From the NCBI RefSeq assembly GCF_024228675.1, contig NZ_CP100461.1:3841398-3905397 (forward strand): DNA of 64,000 bases, written 5' to 3'. The translations under genes and the position numbers were made by a program. The notes under the pieces were generated by a model. It was not told where the DNA came from. It did not search any database and saw nothing but the letters and a program-made list of their open reading frames with translations. Below, piece by piece: positions 51,683 through 60,521 of the stretch. Within the stretch, counting starts at the first letter, position 1, and every line of letters begins with the position of its first letter. This DNA is from Salinigranum marinum. Its GTDB lineage: Archaea > Halobacteriota > Halobacteria > Halobacteriales > Haloferacaceae.

Positions 51683-52080
51683 ATGGCTCCCCTCCTGCCG
51701 TCCGCCGGCGTCGCTGTCGTCCTCTTGGTCGTCCCGCTCGTCGCGACGATCGGATTCGCGGTCTGGGTCCACCGCGATGCCACCGCCCGCGGGAGCGACC
51801 GCGCGCTCGGGTGGGCGATGCTGACCGCGCTCGTCGGACTCGGCGCGACCGCCTAGCTGTTCGTCCGGGGTCGGATCGGCACGCGAACGTATCATCGAAC
51901 CACGACCGAACGCGTCGCGCTCGCGGTCTGGGTCGGCGGCCTCAACGCGTTCTGCTCGCGGCGGTCGTCGCCCCACCGGACCCGATCACGGGTGGGCTGT
52001 CCGCCGCCGGGGCGTTCGTCGTCGCCGTCCCGGCTGTCTACGCCGTCACCCTCCTCGGCGAGCGCGATACCCGATCGTGA
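51683..52080 (+). pseudogene. Decayed small membrane-protein gene
   Basis: ATG at 51683 opens a frame of 57 codons (MAPLLPSAGVAVVLLVVPLVATIG, shown in part) with WVHRDATARGS, a common haloarchaeal two-helix motif. It stops at TAG (51854-51856) exactly where continued reading gives LFVRGRIGTRTYHR and then ALAVWVGGLNA. After an apparent one-base deletion near 51942 the sense continues as VLLAAVVAPPDPITGG to a TGA at 52078-52080. The whole would be a four-helix protein of about 130 residues. One nonsense change and one frameshift indicate a pseudogene; sequencing errors are the alternative. Confidence 0.6.
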
Positions 52081-52252
52081 GTACCGGAGCAATCGATAGG
52101 TTCGTGCGATTCATCCCCAGTAGTTGGTAGATGTAGCGTGCGAGACACAAAGCGCGAGTCGGTCACGAGGCCAGCCAGTCCTCGCCGTTGTTGTCCAGCT
52201 TCGTCGGGTGCCGCCGAATGGCCATACGACCAGTAGCCCAACACTGAGTACG

Positions 52253-52522
52253 ATGGCCAGTTCGACTCGGGACGGCAACGGTCACGACGGTGAGATCCGT
52301 CTCTGGCAGGAGGACGACTGGTGGATCGCAAAGGACGTGGAAACGGGCGTTACGACACAGGGCGAGTCCAGAGCGGCAGCGCTAGAGAACCTCGACGACG
52401 CAGTGGCGCTGCGCGACGGTGAGCGTGGGCGCGCGCCGACCGACGAGGAACTCCGCACGGCGAGAATCGATCCCGCTCACAACACCACGGACGAGCGCGA
52501 ATCGCCGGACGTCCTCGACTGA
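52253..52522 (+). CDS. HicB-family antitoxin
   Basis: The ATG at 52253 gives 89 residues. EIRLWQEDDWWIAKDVETGVTTQGESRAAALENLDDAVAL (shown by landmarks WWIAKD and TQGESRAAALENL) is the partial RNase-H-like fold of HicB, which in type II systems neutralises HicA. The usual C-terminal DNA-binding helix is absent, as in many haloarchaeal HicB proteins. It ends three bases before the HicA-like gene. It sits in a degraded stretch next to a pseudogene. Confidence 0.85.
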   Translation: MASSTRDGNGHDGEIRLWQEDDWWIAKDVETGVTTQGESRAAALENLDDAVALRDGERGRAPTDEELRTARIDPAHNTTDERESPDVLD

Positions 52523-52525
52523 TCG

Positions 52526-52777
52526 ATGGGTCGGCGAACGTTCTCTGGGATGGCAGTCGTGAAGGTGCTGGTGAACACGGGCGGGTTCGAGTGGCGTCGA
52601 ACGACCGGAGACGACGCCCAACTGTACTACGAACACCCAACGAATGAGACCGATCGCCGACAGGTGACGGTCCCGCTGCACGACGAACTCCGGACCGGGG
52701 AGATCCGCGACATCGCCGAGAGCGCCGGGGCAAACGGTTTCGACGCGTTCTGCGAGTTGATCGACCGGAACGCCTGA
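52526..52777 (+). CDS. HicA-family toxin homologue lacking the usual catalytic histidine
   Basis: This 83-residue protein has the dsRBD-like HicA/YcfA fold: TFSGMAVVKVLVNTGG, LYYEHPTNETDRRQVTVPLHDELRTGEIRDIAESAG (landmarks YEHP and TVPLHDEL). HicA normally reads GSHH or GSHL after the first strand, the histidine being needed for mRNA cleavage; here the stretch is TTGDDAQL. The reading frame is intact, so loss of activity by substitution is likely. It is co-transcribed with the HicB gene. Confidence 0.85.
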   Translation: MGRRTFSGMAVVKVLVNTGGFEWRRTTGDDAQLYYEHPTNETDRRQVTVPLHDELRTGEIRDIAESAGANGFDAFCELIDRNA

Positions 52778-53089
52778 GGGACACGTATCAGTGGTATCGT
52801 CGTCTCGGTATCGAGTATCGAACAGACTTCGGGGCCCGTGCTGTATAGATAGCGCGAGTGCAGCAGAGACCCCTACGAGGCGAAGACAGGTCGCCTGTCT
52901 CTCGAAACAAGTGATTTCGAGGCGACTCCTTAGCTAGTGCTTGAACATTCATATCTGCTCTAAAATATATTCATATTAATATAACTCGTCTCTGCTATCG
53001 CTGGTACCAATGTTCCCGAGAAACGAATCAGTGAAACGAGTGCGTACGGTGACGATATCGGCGTGTGATACGGATGGACGAGACCGCTA
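52778..53089. other. AT-rich gap after the HicBA pair
   Basis: No gene is seen. A perfect hairpin (AGACAGG TCG CCTGTCT, 52884-52900) may end the hicBA transcript. At 52955-52990 the sequence is strongly AT-rich (AAAATATATTC, ATTAATATAA), unlike the rest of the window. It probably holds the promoter of the next gene and suggests acquired DNA. Confidence 0.5.
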
Positions 53090-53714
53090 ATGACGGTGAT
53101 TTCATCGACTGCAACCACTATCCTTTCCCTTGCCTCTCTCGTGGTCCTCGTCGGCTTGTCTTACGTACTCTATTCGAGTCGCATGCAACAATCAGAGCAA
53201 TATCAGGCGACAGTCGTTCCGCTCGCCAATATTATCGATATCGGGTTCGTGGCGATGACGCCGTTCATTCTGGAGATCTCAGGAATCATGACACCCTTCA
53301 CCATGCTCGGCCTCTGCGCACTCGGGTTTGCGATGGGGTGGGTTATGCGTCTCAACATCAAGCGGTACGAGCCGGTTGCAGACAAGAATCTTGTTGGGTA
53401 TCGGGAGCCAAGCATCAGCGTCCATCAACGCTATCTCGTCTCGATCTGACGTTCTCGAAGAGCTCTCGAGCAATCGAATCCCCCGTCGTATCACGTACCC
53501 ACTTCTCGCCGCAGGTGCCGGCGCAGTCGTGCTCTTCACCGACGTCAACTCGGCCGTTGCGGCGGCTTCTCGTGTGTTCGCGGCGTTCTTTACGATTCAG
53601 TGCCTCGTAGCTCTGATTCTCGCAGTGCGCGTCAAGAGATGGGGGCAAGCTGTGGGTATCACTCTGGTTGGTCTGGCGACGCTTTCTATCACGATATTTG
53701 GCCTATCAACCTGA
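53090..53714 (+). pseudogene. Probable frameshifted multi-pass membrane protein
   Basis: Two overlapping frames each encode half of a membrane protein. Frame one (53090-53449) has three helices and stops after VHQRYLVSI. Frame two continues from about 53440 as RSDVLEELSSNRIPRRITYPLLAAGAG with three more helices, ending TIFGLST at 53714, and has no plausible start of its own near the junction. A single shift near 53420-53450 would join them into a six-helix protein of about 205 residues. GC is lower than in flanking genes. Two small overlapping genes remain possible. Confidence 0.5.
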
Positions 53715-53878
53715 TCCCCTCAGAACTCACCCTCTGAATCGGTCACGCTGCTTTCTATCGGTCGCTGATCTATCAGTTCGAGAGTACGAATACTCCCGCG
53801 AATCATTGTGAGACGTGGGCACGTCGGGTGGGAGACGAGGAGGGCGCAGAGTGAGCGGGCCGAGCGGAGCGACGCCGG

Positions 53879-54931
53879 TCACTCCCAGTCGAGCGTCTCG
53901 TCGCGCTCCGTTGGCCGCAAAATAAAGGGTCCGATCGAGAGCGTCTGTTTTGCGACCGTCGCGATCCGCAGGACGTACGCGAACAGCAGCATGAACGGGA
54001 CGAGCGACACCGCGGCGGCGGCGACGACAACCCAGACGAGCGTGTCGACCCCGAGAAACGTCCCGGTGATCGTCCCGGGGTTGTCGAGGTAGAGCACGCC
54101 GGCGATGCTCACGATCAGCGCGGGAACGGCCGACAGGAGGATACCTCGCGAGAGGTTGACCAGTTCCCACTGGAAGTACAGTGTCTTGATATGTTCGCGG
54201 GCGGGGCCGAAGAAGCGGAGCGTCTCCACGAGCGCGTCGAGCGCGTCGAGCGCCTCCTCGGAGAGTGCCGACTCGTACTCGTTCTCGATCCGCCGGGCCT
54301 CGTAGATCTTCCACGAGTAGTTGAAGTTCAGCGCGGCGCTGAGGACGTCGAACGTCCCGAACTGCTCGCCCTCGAGCGCTCTGGTCACCCCGTCGGCGTT
54401 CGTGGCGAGGCTGTCGGCGAACTCCGAGACGCGGTCGCGGATCTCCTCGTCGTCGCACGCGTCGGCGAGGTCGCCCAGCCGCCGGGCCCGGTTGCCGACG
54501 CCGTCGACGAGCGACCGGAGGAACGCCGACGGCTCCGGCGGGGCCGCGGGGACGTCGAGCGCCTCGGCCACGTCGTTGCGGAACTGGACCGTCCCCTCCA
54601 TCCGTTCGCGCTGATCCCCGAGCGGGCCGAGTTCCTGCGAGAGGACGAGCTGGTTGAGCGAGACGACGAGCGTCACGCCGGTGATGATCGCGGTCGTGAG
54701 CGCCTGAAACAGTGTCTCGATCGGGTCCTTGCTGTTCGCCGCCGCGCGAAGAGGGGCAGGGTCGACTGCACCTAACACCAGCAGAACGACGAAGAGCAGA
54801 CACAGGGGAATCCCCGCGACAAGGTAGCGGTCCGCGTCGAGGAGGATCCAGAGCTTCACCTGGTTCGAGCCGGCTCGTTCCCGAAGCGTGTCGCTCGGCG
54901 TCTCCCCACCCTCTTCGTCGTCCGTGCCCAT
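53879..54931 (-). CDS. Four-helix membrane protein of unknown function
   Basis: The ATG at 54931 (MGTDDEEGGETP) gives 350 residues. A hydrophobic pair lies at about 35-110 (IPLCLLFVVLLVLGAV and ALTTAIITGVTLVVSLNQLVLSQ), then a long amphipathic, helical soluble region of about 130 residues, then a second pair (GILLSAVPALIVSIAGVLYL and LVWVVVAAAAVSLVPFMLLFAYV). The layout resembles bestrophin-like or stator-like membrane proteins, but I do not recognise the family. It appears monocistronic. Confidence 0.7.
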   Translation of the reverse strand: MGTDDEEGGETPSDTLRERAGSNQVKLWILLDADRYLVAGIPLCLLFVVLLVLGAVDPAPLRAAANSKDPIETLFQALTTAIITGVTLVVSLNQLVLSQELGPLGDQRERMEGTVQFRNDVAEALDVPAAPPEPSAFLRSLVDGVGNRARRLGDLADACDDEEIRDRVSEFADSLATNADGVTRALEGEQFGTFDVLSAALNFNYSWKIYEARRIENEYESALSEEALDALDALVETLRFFGPAREHIKTLYFQWELVNLSRGILLSAVPALIVSIAGVLYLDNPGTITGTFLGVDTLVWVVVAAAAVSLVPFMLLFAYVLRIATVAKQTLSIGPFILRPTERDETLDWE

Positions 54932-54976
54932 GCGCACACCTCTCACGGCCGGGTGAAAACGCTCCTGCTTTCGAGA

Positions 54977-56023
54977 CTACGCTCGCGGGGCCAGCGCGTC
55001 CACCGTCGCCGCGACGTCGTCGTCGGTGGCTCCGCGCGGGAGCGCCACCGCCACCTCGTCGACCACGCCGACCGCGCAGAACCGGTCGAGCGCCGCCCGC
55101 GCCGCCTCGGGTGTTCCCCACACGGCGAGGTCGTCGACGAACCCCCGGACGATCTCGACGGCGTGTTCTCGGTCGCCCGCACCCCACGCCACGTGCGCAT
55201 CGTGCGCCGCGTCGTACCCCTGCCGGACGAGCGCGTCGCGGTAGAACGTCCCCATCCCACCGACGTAGAACGCGACGTGTTCCGTCACGAGTTCGTGCGC
55301 CCGGTCGCCCCCGTCGCCCTCGCTGACCGCACAGGGGAGCACGAGGGTCACGCGTACGTCGTCGGCCGACCGGTCACCAAGCGAGGCCCCGCGTTCGAGG
55401 TCCTCGGCCCTGCTTTGAAGCCCGTCGGGCGAGCACATGAGCGCGTGCCAGCCGTCGGCGAACCGGCCGGCGAGTTCGACCGCCTTCGGTCCCATCCCGC
55501 CGACGTCGATCGGCGGTGGCGTCTCGGGCGGGGCACACCGCAGTCGGAAGCCGTCGAGTTCGAAGCAGTCGCCGTCGTACCGGACGACGTCACCGGCGAG
55601 CACCTGCCTGACGATCTCGACGGACTCGCGGGTCCGCCTGAGCGGGCGGTCGAAGTCGACACCGTGCCACCCCTCGATCACGGCCGGCCCGCTCGGTCCG
55701 AGGCCAAGCCTGAACCGTCCGCCGGACGCTTCTTGGAGGGTGGCGGCGGTCTCCCCGAGCAGCGCCGGCGACCGCGAGTAGACGTTGAGCAGGCTCGATC
55801 CGATCCCGATCTCGGCCGTGCGCTCGGCCAGGAGTGCGAGCGTCGTCACCGCGTCCCGGCCCCACGTCTCCGGGAGCCACGCGCGCTCGTAGCCGAGCGC
55901 TTCCGCGTGGACGCCGACGCCGACGAGGTCGTCGAGTGAGGGCTGGGCGGCGACTGGGAGGTGGACGCCGAGGTCGGCGTCGGCGGTCCCGTCCGCGTCC
56001 GTCGCGTCGGAGTCCGTGGTCAC
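54977..56023 (-). CDS. LLM-class flavin-dependent oxidoreductase
   Basis: The GTG at 56023 (VTTDSDATDADG) overlaps the upstream TGA by four bases and gives 348 residues. GVHLPVAAQPSLDDLV, AEALGYERAWLPETWGRDAVTTLALLA, IGIGSSLLNVYSRSPALLGETAATL (landmarks IGIGSSLLNVYSR and ETAATL) and RLGLGPSGP mark the luciferase-like fold, which in archaea usually binds coenzyme F420 (Mer-type) or FMN. The substrate is unknown. Coupling to a GCS2-like ligase is unusual and may point to a small peptide or thiol substrate. Confidence 0.88.
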   Translation of the reverse strand: MTTDSDATDADGTADADLGVHLPVAAQPSLDDLVGVGVHAEALGYERAWLPETWGRDAVTTLALLAERTAEIGIGSSLLNVYSRSPALLGETAATLQEASGGRFRLGLGPSGPAVIEGWHGVDFDRPLRRTRESVEIVRQVLAGDVVRYDGDCFELDGFRLRCAPPETPPPIDVGGMGPKAVELAGRFADGWHALMCSPDGLQSRAEDLERGASLGDRSADDVRVTLVLPCAVSEGDGGDRAHELVTEHVAFYVGGMGTFYRDALVRQGYDAAHDAHVAWGAGDREHAVEIVRGFVDDLAVWGTPEAARAALDRFCAVGVVDEVAVALPRGATDDDVAATVDALAPRA

Positions 56024-57696
56024 GAGCCGCGCCCGTGGTCGATCCCGTCGCCGCCGGTCGGCCACGGCCACTCGACGACCGGGTCGCCGCCGGCCCGCTC
56101 GACGTACTCGCGTTGCATCCCGACGATGGCCTCGGGGAGGGACGCGCCGTCCGCGAGTCGCGCGCGGACGGCCGCCTTCTTCCACCGGCTCGGCGTCCGA
56201 CCCGTCTCGTACCGCCGCTCGACGGGCCGGAGGAACTCATCGACGCCGTCCGCGCCGAAGCCGGCGTCGCGGAGGCCACGGCGGGCGTGATCGAACACCT
56301 CGGCGTAGATCCGTTCGGCGTCGGTCGTCCGGTCACGGTCGGCGGTGACCCACGTGAGTTCCGCGTCGAGGCCGTCGTCGACCGCGCGGTAGAACGTCGA
56401 CTCGGCCTCGTCCCACGGGAGCGTCCCGAGGGGGTGGTCGGTCGTGACGAGCCCATGGAGCAAGCCGACGACGAGCGCGAACAGCGACACGGTCTCCCCG
56501 ATCGTGGGCTGGGTCGGGAGGGGTCGGTACTCGATTCGGACGGAGGCCCGGAGGTCATCGCCGTCGGCCCCGCGCGGGATCTGTCCGCCGATCACCGCCC
56601 GGACCCACCGCCAGTACGTCCCGCGCTTGTGGCTCAACTCGGGGTAGGGGTCGGGGTACTCCTCGTCGGGGTCGGGGTCGTCGAGGAACGGGGCGTACGT
56701 CTCGTCGGCCACCAGCCGCGTCACGACCTCTTCGAGCGTCTCGATGTCCGGGGGGACGCGGACCTTGCCCGCGCCGGGCGGTGCGGCGGCGTTCATCGAT
56801 CCCTCGAACACCGCCACTCTGAGTTCGTGCGGCGTCTCGTCGACGATCCGTTCGGCGTCTCCGTCGTGTGCGTCGTAGAGGTCGGCGGGCAGGAACGGGG
56901 AGTTCGTCGCCAGCGCGAGCACGGGCCCGAGCGTCCGGATGGCCGCGTTGAAGTACGCCGGAAACGACTCGCCGGAGGGCACCTGCAGGTGCGGCTGCAT
57001 CGACGTCGCGAGTGACTCGACGAGGATCGACGGGAAGTCGTGGTCGACGCCGGGGACGCTGATGTTCACCGCGCCGCCGGCCCGCCGGAGCGTCTCGTTG
57101 TCCAGCGCGTGGTACCGCGCGTCGGTCCGCATGTTCCGTGCGACCGTCACGCCGTCGCGTTCGTCGGCCCCGCCGAGATACGCCGCGGTCCCCTCCCGCG
57201 GGGGGACGGTCCACATCGCGTCGAGGACGAGCCCGCCGCCGCGTGCCGCCAGGGAGTCACGCGTCCGCTCGAACTGTTCGCGGAGCGAGTCGTCCTGCCG
57301 TCGGAGGCCCGTCTCCGTCAGCCGGTCCGGATCGGTGTGCAGTTCGACGTTGTGGACGCCGAGTTCCTTCCCGCACCCGGCCTCCTCGAACACCGCTTGG
57401 GGCACTGCCATCGGTCGCCCGTCGCCGTCGACGGCGTACGCCTCCAGTTCGAGCCCGACGGCGTAATCGCCGGTGTCGATCCGCCCGGTCCGACAGTCGC
57501 GCGCCAGTCGGAGCGCCTGGTCTGCCACCCGGCGGTCGAACTCCACCCGCGTGTCCGACGCGAGCGACCGACGGACCGTCTCGACGAGGTCGTCCGTCGC
57601 CGCCGTCGCCTCCCGCGTCGCGCCGTCGCCGCCTCGTTCCCTCTCGGTCACCGCGTCGCCGCCACCGTCGCCGCCTCCGGCCGGGTCACGTGTCAT
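56020..57696 (-). CDS. GCS2-like carboxylate-amine ligase
   Basis: The 558-residue protein resembles the glutamate-cysteine ligase type 2 superfamily, which joins a carboxylate to an amine using ATP: YAVGLELEAYAVD (substrate Glu motif), HNVELHTDPDRL, AVNISVPGVDHD, AYFNAAIRTLGPVLALATNSPF (in part) and RIEYRPLPTQPTIGETV with the catalytic-site Arg/Glu. It is much longer than haloarchaeal GshA as I remember it (about 360 residues), so the gamma-glutamylcysteine role is not secure. It starts 12 bases after the PspA stop, so pspA, this gene and the LLM oxidoreductase form one operon. Confidence 0.75.
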   Translation of the reverse strand: MTRDPAGGGDGGGDAVTERERGGDGATREATAATDDLVETVRRSLASDTRVEFDRRVADQALRLARDCRTGRIDTGDYAVGLELEAYAVDGDGRPMAVPQAVFEEAGCGKELGVHNVELHTDPDRLTETGLRRQDDSLREQFERTRDSLAARGGGLVLDAMWTVPPREGTAAYLGGADERDGVTVARNMRTDARYHALDNETLRRAGGAVNISVPGVDHDFPSILVESLATSMQPHLQVPSGESFPAYFNAAIRTLGPVLALATNSPFLPADLYDAHDGDAERIVDETPHELRVAVFEGSMNAAAPPGAGKVRVPPDIETLEEVVTRLVADETYAPFLDDPDPDEEYPDPYPELSHKRGTYWRWVRAVIGGQIPRGADGDDLRASVRIEYRPLPTQPTIGETVSLFALVVGLLHGLVTTDHPLGTLPWDEAESTFYRAVDDGLDAELTWVTADRDRTTDAERIYAEVFDHARRGLRDAGFGADGVDEFLRPVERRYETGRTPSRWKKAAVRARLADGASLPEAIVGMQREYVERAGGDPVVEWPWPTGGDGIDHGRGS

Positions 57697-57708
57697 CTGC
57701 TCGTCCGC

Positions 57709-58530
57709 TCAGGCGTCGTCCTCGTTCTTCAGTTCCTCGAGTTCAGCCTCGACGGCGGGATCGTCGGCCGCGGTGTCGGCCTCCGTCTCGGTCTCGCCTT
57801 CGGTCTCGGCTTCGGTCTCCTCGCCCGGCGAGGACTTCCCGAGTTCGGCCTTCAGCGTCTCCAGCTCGGTGTCGACCTCGCTGGAGGTGCGGCCGGCCTG
57901 CAGTTCGCGGTCGATCGAGTCCTTGTCGGAGAGCGCGTCCTCGAACGCGCCGGTGTCCTCGAGTTCGTCCATCGCCGCCGCCCGCGCCTCCATCTCGTCG
58001 GTCCGTTCCTCGGCGCGCTCGATAGCGCGGCCCACGTCGGCCATCTCGTCGCCCGCCCCGGTCATCGCCTCCGACACCCGCGAGGAGGCCTCGGCGGCAT
58101 CGTAGCGAGCCTTCATCGTCTCCTTCTTGGTCCGGAACTCCTCGATGCGCGACTGGAGCTTGTCCTTCTTCTCGACGAGGCCGTCCTGTGTCTCCTGCAG
58201 GCCGGCGATCTGCGTCTCCAACTCCTCGATCTGCTCCATCTTCGACTGCTTCTTCTCTAAGGCCTTCCGGGCGAGGTCCTCCCTGTCTTGGCGGACCGCC
58301 TCGCGGGCCTGCTCGTTGTGCTTCTCGACGTTCTCCTCCAGGCGGCGCTTCTGGATCTCCAGTCGCTTCTTCTGGGTCGTCAGATCCGCGATCCCCTGTT
58401 TGACCTGCTGGAGCTCGTCCCGCATCTTCTCGTAGGAGTAGTCGAGCGTCTCGGAGGGGTCTTCGGCTCGGTTGAGGATGGCGTTGAGCTTCGACCGGAT
58501 GACGTACGACGTGCGTGAGAGGATTCCCAT
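57709..58530 (-). CDS. PspA/Vipp1 (IM30) family membrane-stress protein
   Basis: The ATG at 58530 (MGILSRTSYVIRSKLNAILNRAEDP, in part) gives 273 residues. The amphipathic N-terminal helix and long coiled coil (SYEKMRDELQQVKQGIADL, RRLEENVEKHNEQAREAV, KKQSKMEQIEELETQIAGL) are those of PspA/Vipp1, bacterial and archaeal members of the ESCRT-III superfamily that bind and repair membranes. The last 60 residues are an acidic Glu/Thr/Asp tail. It is first in the operon; GTTTTAAC about 30 bases upstream may be its TATA box. Confidence 0.93.
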   Translation of the reverse strand: MGILSRTSYVIRSKLNAILNRAEDPSETLDYSYEKMRDELQQVKQGIADLTTQKKRLEIQKRRLEENVEKHNEQAREAVRQDREDLARKALEKKQSKMEQIEELETQIAGLQETQDGLVEKKDKLQSRIEEFRTKKETMKARYDAAEASSRVSEAMTGAGDEMADVGRAIERAEERTDEMEARAAAMDELEDTGAFEDALSDKDSIDRELQAGRTSSEVDTELETLKAELGKSSPGEETEAETEGETETEADTAADDPAVEAELEELKNEDDA

Positions 58531-58750
58531 ATGCCCCCTCTTGGGCACGCCCGGGTTAAAACCTCACGTGGGTGAACGGTGCGGCGTTCGGCGGCGTGAC
58601 GGGAATGTACGGATCCGCGGCGGCGTCGGGCGAACGCCGCTCTGCTCACCCGGGTACGACCCGCCCGGCCGATTCCTCCCCGTCGCTCGTGCGCGCACCG
58701 ACACGGGTCACGCTCACAGGAGCTTTCTACCCTCCCCGCCTCCTCCGCGT
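58531..58750. other. Divergent promoter region
   Basis: This lies between the minus-strand pspA and the plus-strand hydrolase. Apart from the GTTTTAAC element read on the minus strand at about 58557-58564 I see no ORF or structure. Confidence 0.4.
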
Positions 58751-59347
58751 ATGGACGTGGTCGTCGGCGGTGTCCGGGACGTTCGCGCGACGCTCGACGG
58801 CGGCGCGGGCGCGGCGTGCGTCGTCGCCTGCCCGCCCCATCCCCAGCACGGGGGCTCGCGGAGCGACGGGCGCCTCCGCGCCGTGAGCGACGCGCTGGTC
58901 GAGCGAGAACTCGACTGCCTCCGTATCGACTACGGCCCCTGGACCGACGGCGCAGGAGAAGTCCGCGACGCCCGTGCATCGATCCGTCACTGTCGCGAGG
59001 TACTGGGATACGACCGCGTCGGACTGTTCGGCTACAGCTTCGGCGGGGCCGTCGCGTTGCTCGCGGCCGCCGAAGGCGGGGCCGAACTCGCGGCCGTGAG
59101 CGCGCTCGCACCCGCACACCGGCTCGCCGCCGACCTTGACGCGGCGACGGCGGCGGGGTCGCTCGCGGTCCCGACGCAGGTCGTCGCCGGCGCGCGCGAC
59201 ACGACCGTCGAGTGGGAACCGGTCGTCGACGCGGTTCGGGAGCGGGGCGGTGACGTGGTCGAACTGCCCGCGGATCACTTCTTCGTCGGGCAAGCGGAGT
59301 CGGTGGCCGACGCGGTGGCACCGTTTCTGGCCGCGGCGCTCTGCTGA
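58751..59347 (+). CDS. Small alpha/beta hydrolase, dienelactone hydrolase-like
   Basis: The 198-residue protein starts at ATG 58751 (MDVVVGGVRDVRATLDGG). VACPPHPQHGGSRSD is the HPxxGG oxyanion loop, LFGYSFGG the nucleophile elbow with Ser, VVAGARDTTVEW the acid Asp, and LPADHFFVGQ the catalytic His: a full triad. It matches the short archaeal and bacterial family with CPPHP and GYSFGG (COG2945 type). The substrate is unknown. It is monocistronic and divergent from pspA. Confidence 0.88.
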   Translation: MDVVVGGVRDVRATLDGGAGAACVVACPPHPQHGGSRSDGRLRAVSDALVERELDCLRIDYGPWTDGAGEVRDARASIRHCREVLGYDRVGLFGYSFGGAVALLAAAEGGAELAAVSALAPAHRLAADLDAATAAGSLAVPTQVVAGARDTTVEWEPVVDAVRERGGDVVELPADHFFVGQAESVADAVAPFLAAALC

Positions 59348-59452
59348 CGCCCCCACTCTCCCGTCGTCTCCTGTCGTCTCCCTCGCCCAGCCGCCCGTTC
59401 GCGTACCTGTCGACCGACACGATGATACCGCGACGCACCGGTACGTCCCCGC

Positions 59453-60466
59453 ATGGTCCCCAGACGGCGGTACGCGGCAGCCCTAACGCTCCTGGTCGCC
59501 GGCCTCCTCCTCGGCGCGAGTTTCGGGACGGCGACCTCGCTCCGAACCGAGTACGTCGCCCGCGAGGTCGACCCCGGGGCCGCCCCCGCGGTGGTCGCCG
59601 ACGCCGAACCGGACGTGGTGAACCTCGACGCCCGCCTCGCGGACGACCCGGCGGCCGTCCGGGAGCCGGTCGCGACAGCCGCCCGAACCGGGCGGTTCGC
59701 GGGGGAGGTCCCGCCCGAACTGCACATCCAACTCGACGACATGGACGCCCCGTACGCGGTGTACGACGGCCGGTACTACCGACTCGGACTGAACGTCTCC
59801 GCGGAGCGGACCCACGCGACGATCCGGCTCGATCCGACGACGGGCGCGGCGGTCGCCGACGCGGCCGCGACGCCGTACGCCGCGGCTCCGCCGGCGGCCC
59901 AGCGCGTCGTCGACGAGGGGACGGTGCGGTCGCGGGAGCTCGTCGAACCGGGGCTGGTCGTCCGCGACGGGAGGTACTTCCTCGTGCAGACACGGACGGA
60001 GGGCGCGCTCGCGGGCCGTCTCCTCGCGGCGTTCGGCGGCTTCGTCCTCACGCCGGTCGGCCGGGCGTACACCGTCGCCGCGGTCGGGCTCTTCGCGCTG
60101 TTGCGCTCGCGCGACACGGCGCGACCGATCGGCGACCGGGACGCGCTCGCGGTCGTCGCTGCCACCCTGGTCGTCTCGCTGGCGCTCGCGGGGCTCACGG
60201 GGAGCGGGTCGCTCGCACTCCGGCTGACGCTCGTCCCGTTCGTTGCCACGGTCGCCGCGCTCGGGCTGTTCGCCGGCTCCTGTCTCCGCTCGCGGTCGTG
60301 GGGGCGGCTGGCCGTCGCGTCGGTCGCCGCGAGCGTCGTCGGCGTGGGCGCGCCGGTCGTCGCGGTCGGCGGGTTCGCCGCGCTGTTCGCCCTCCCGCTC
60401 CTGTTCGTGGGCTGGCTCGGGTCGCTCCCGCTCGCCGCGTACGGCTACGCGTTCACTCCCGAGTGA
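59453..60466 (+). CDS. Multi-pass membrane protein with extracytoplasmic N-terminal domain
   Basis: The 337-residue protein begins MVPRRRYAAALTLLVAGLLLGASF (in part), a signal anchor. A soluble segment of about 150 residues follows (PYAVYDGRYYRLGLNVS), then four or five hydrophobic helices in the last 140 residues, ending AAYGYAFTPE. I recognise no family. The soluble part likely faces outside. It is upstream of another small membrane protein on the same strand but separated by 55 bases. Confidence 0.65.
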   Translation: MVPRRRYAAALTLLVAGLLLGASFGTATSLRTEYVAREVDPGAAPAVVADAEPDVVNLDARLADDPAAVREPVATAARTGRFAGEVPPELHIQLDDMDAPYAVYDGRYYRLGLNVSAERTHATIRLDPTTGAAVADAAATPYAAAPPAAQRVVDEGTVRSRELVEPGLVVRDGRYFLVQTRTEGALAGRLLAAFGGFVLTPVGRAYTVAAVGLFALLRSRDTARPIGDRDALAVVAATLVVSLALAGLTGSGSLALRLTLVPFVATVAALGLFAGSCLRSRSWGRLAVASVAASVVGVGAPVVAVGGFAALFALPLLFVGWLGSLPLAAYGYAFTPE

Positions 60467-60521
60467 GCGCTGGTCGGGCGAAAACGTTGTATCCCAGCCG
60501 ACGGACCGTCAATCCGTACCC

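Noticed and set aside
53065-53610. A 181-codon frame overlapping the AT-rich membrane gene
   Set aside because: Its translation is Ser/Arg-rich and lacks membrane helices, whereas the two other frames give continuous hydrophobic helices.
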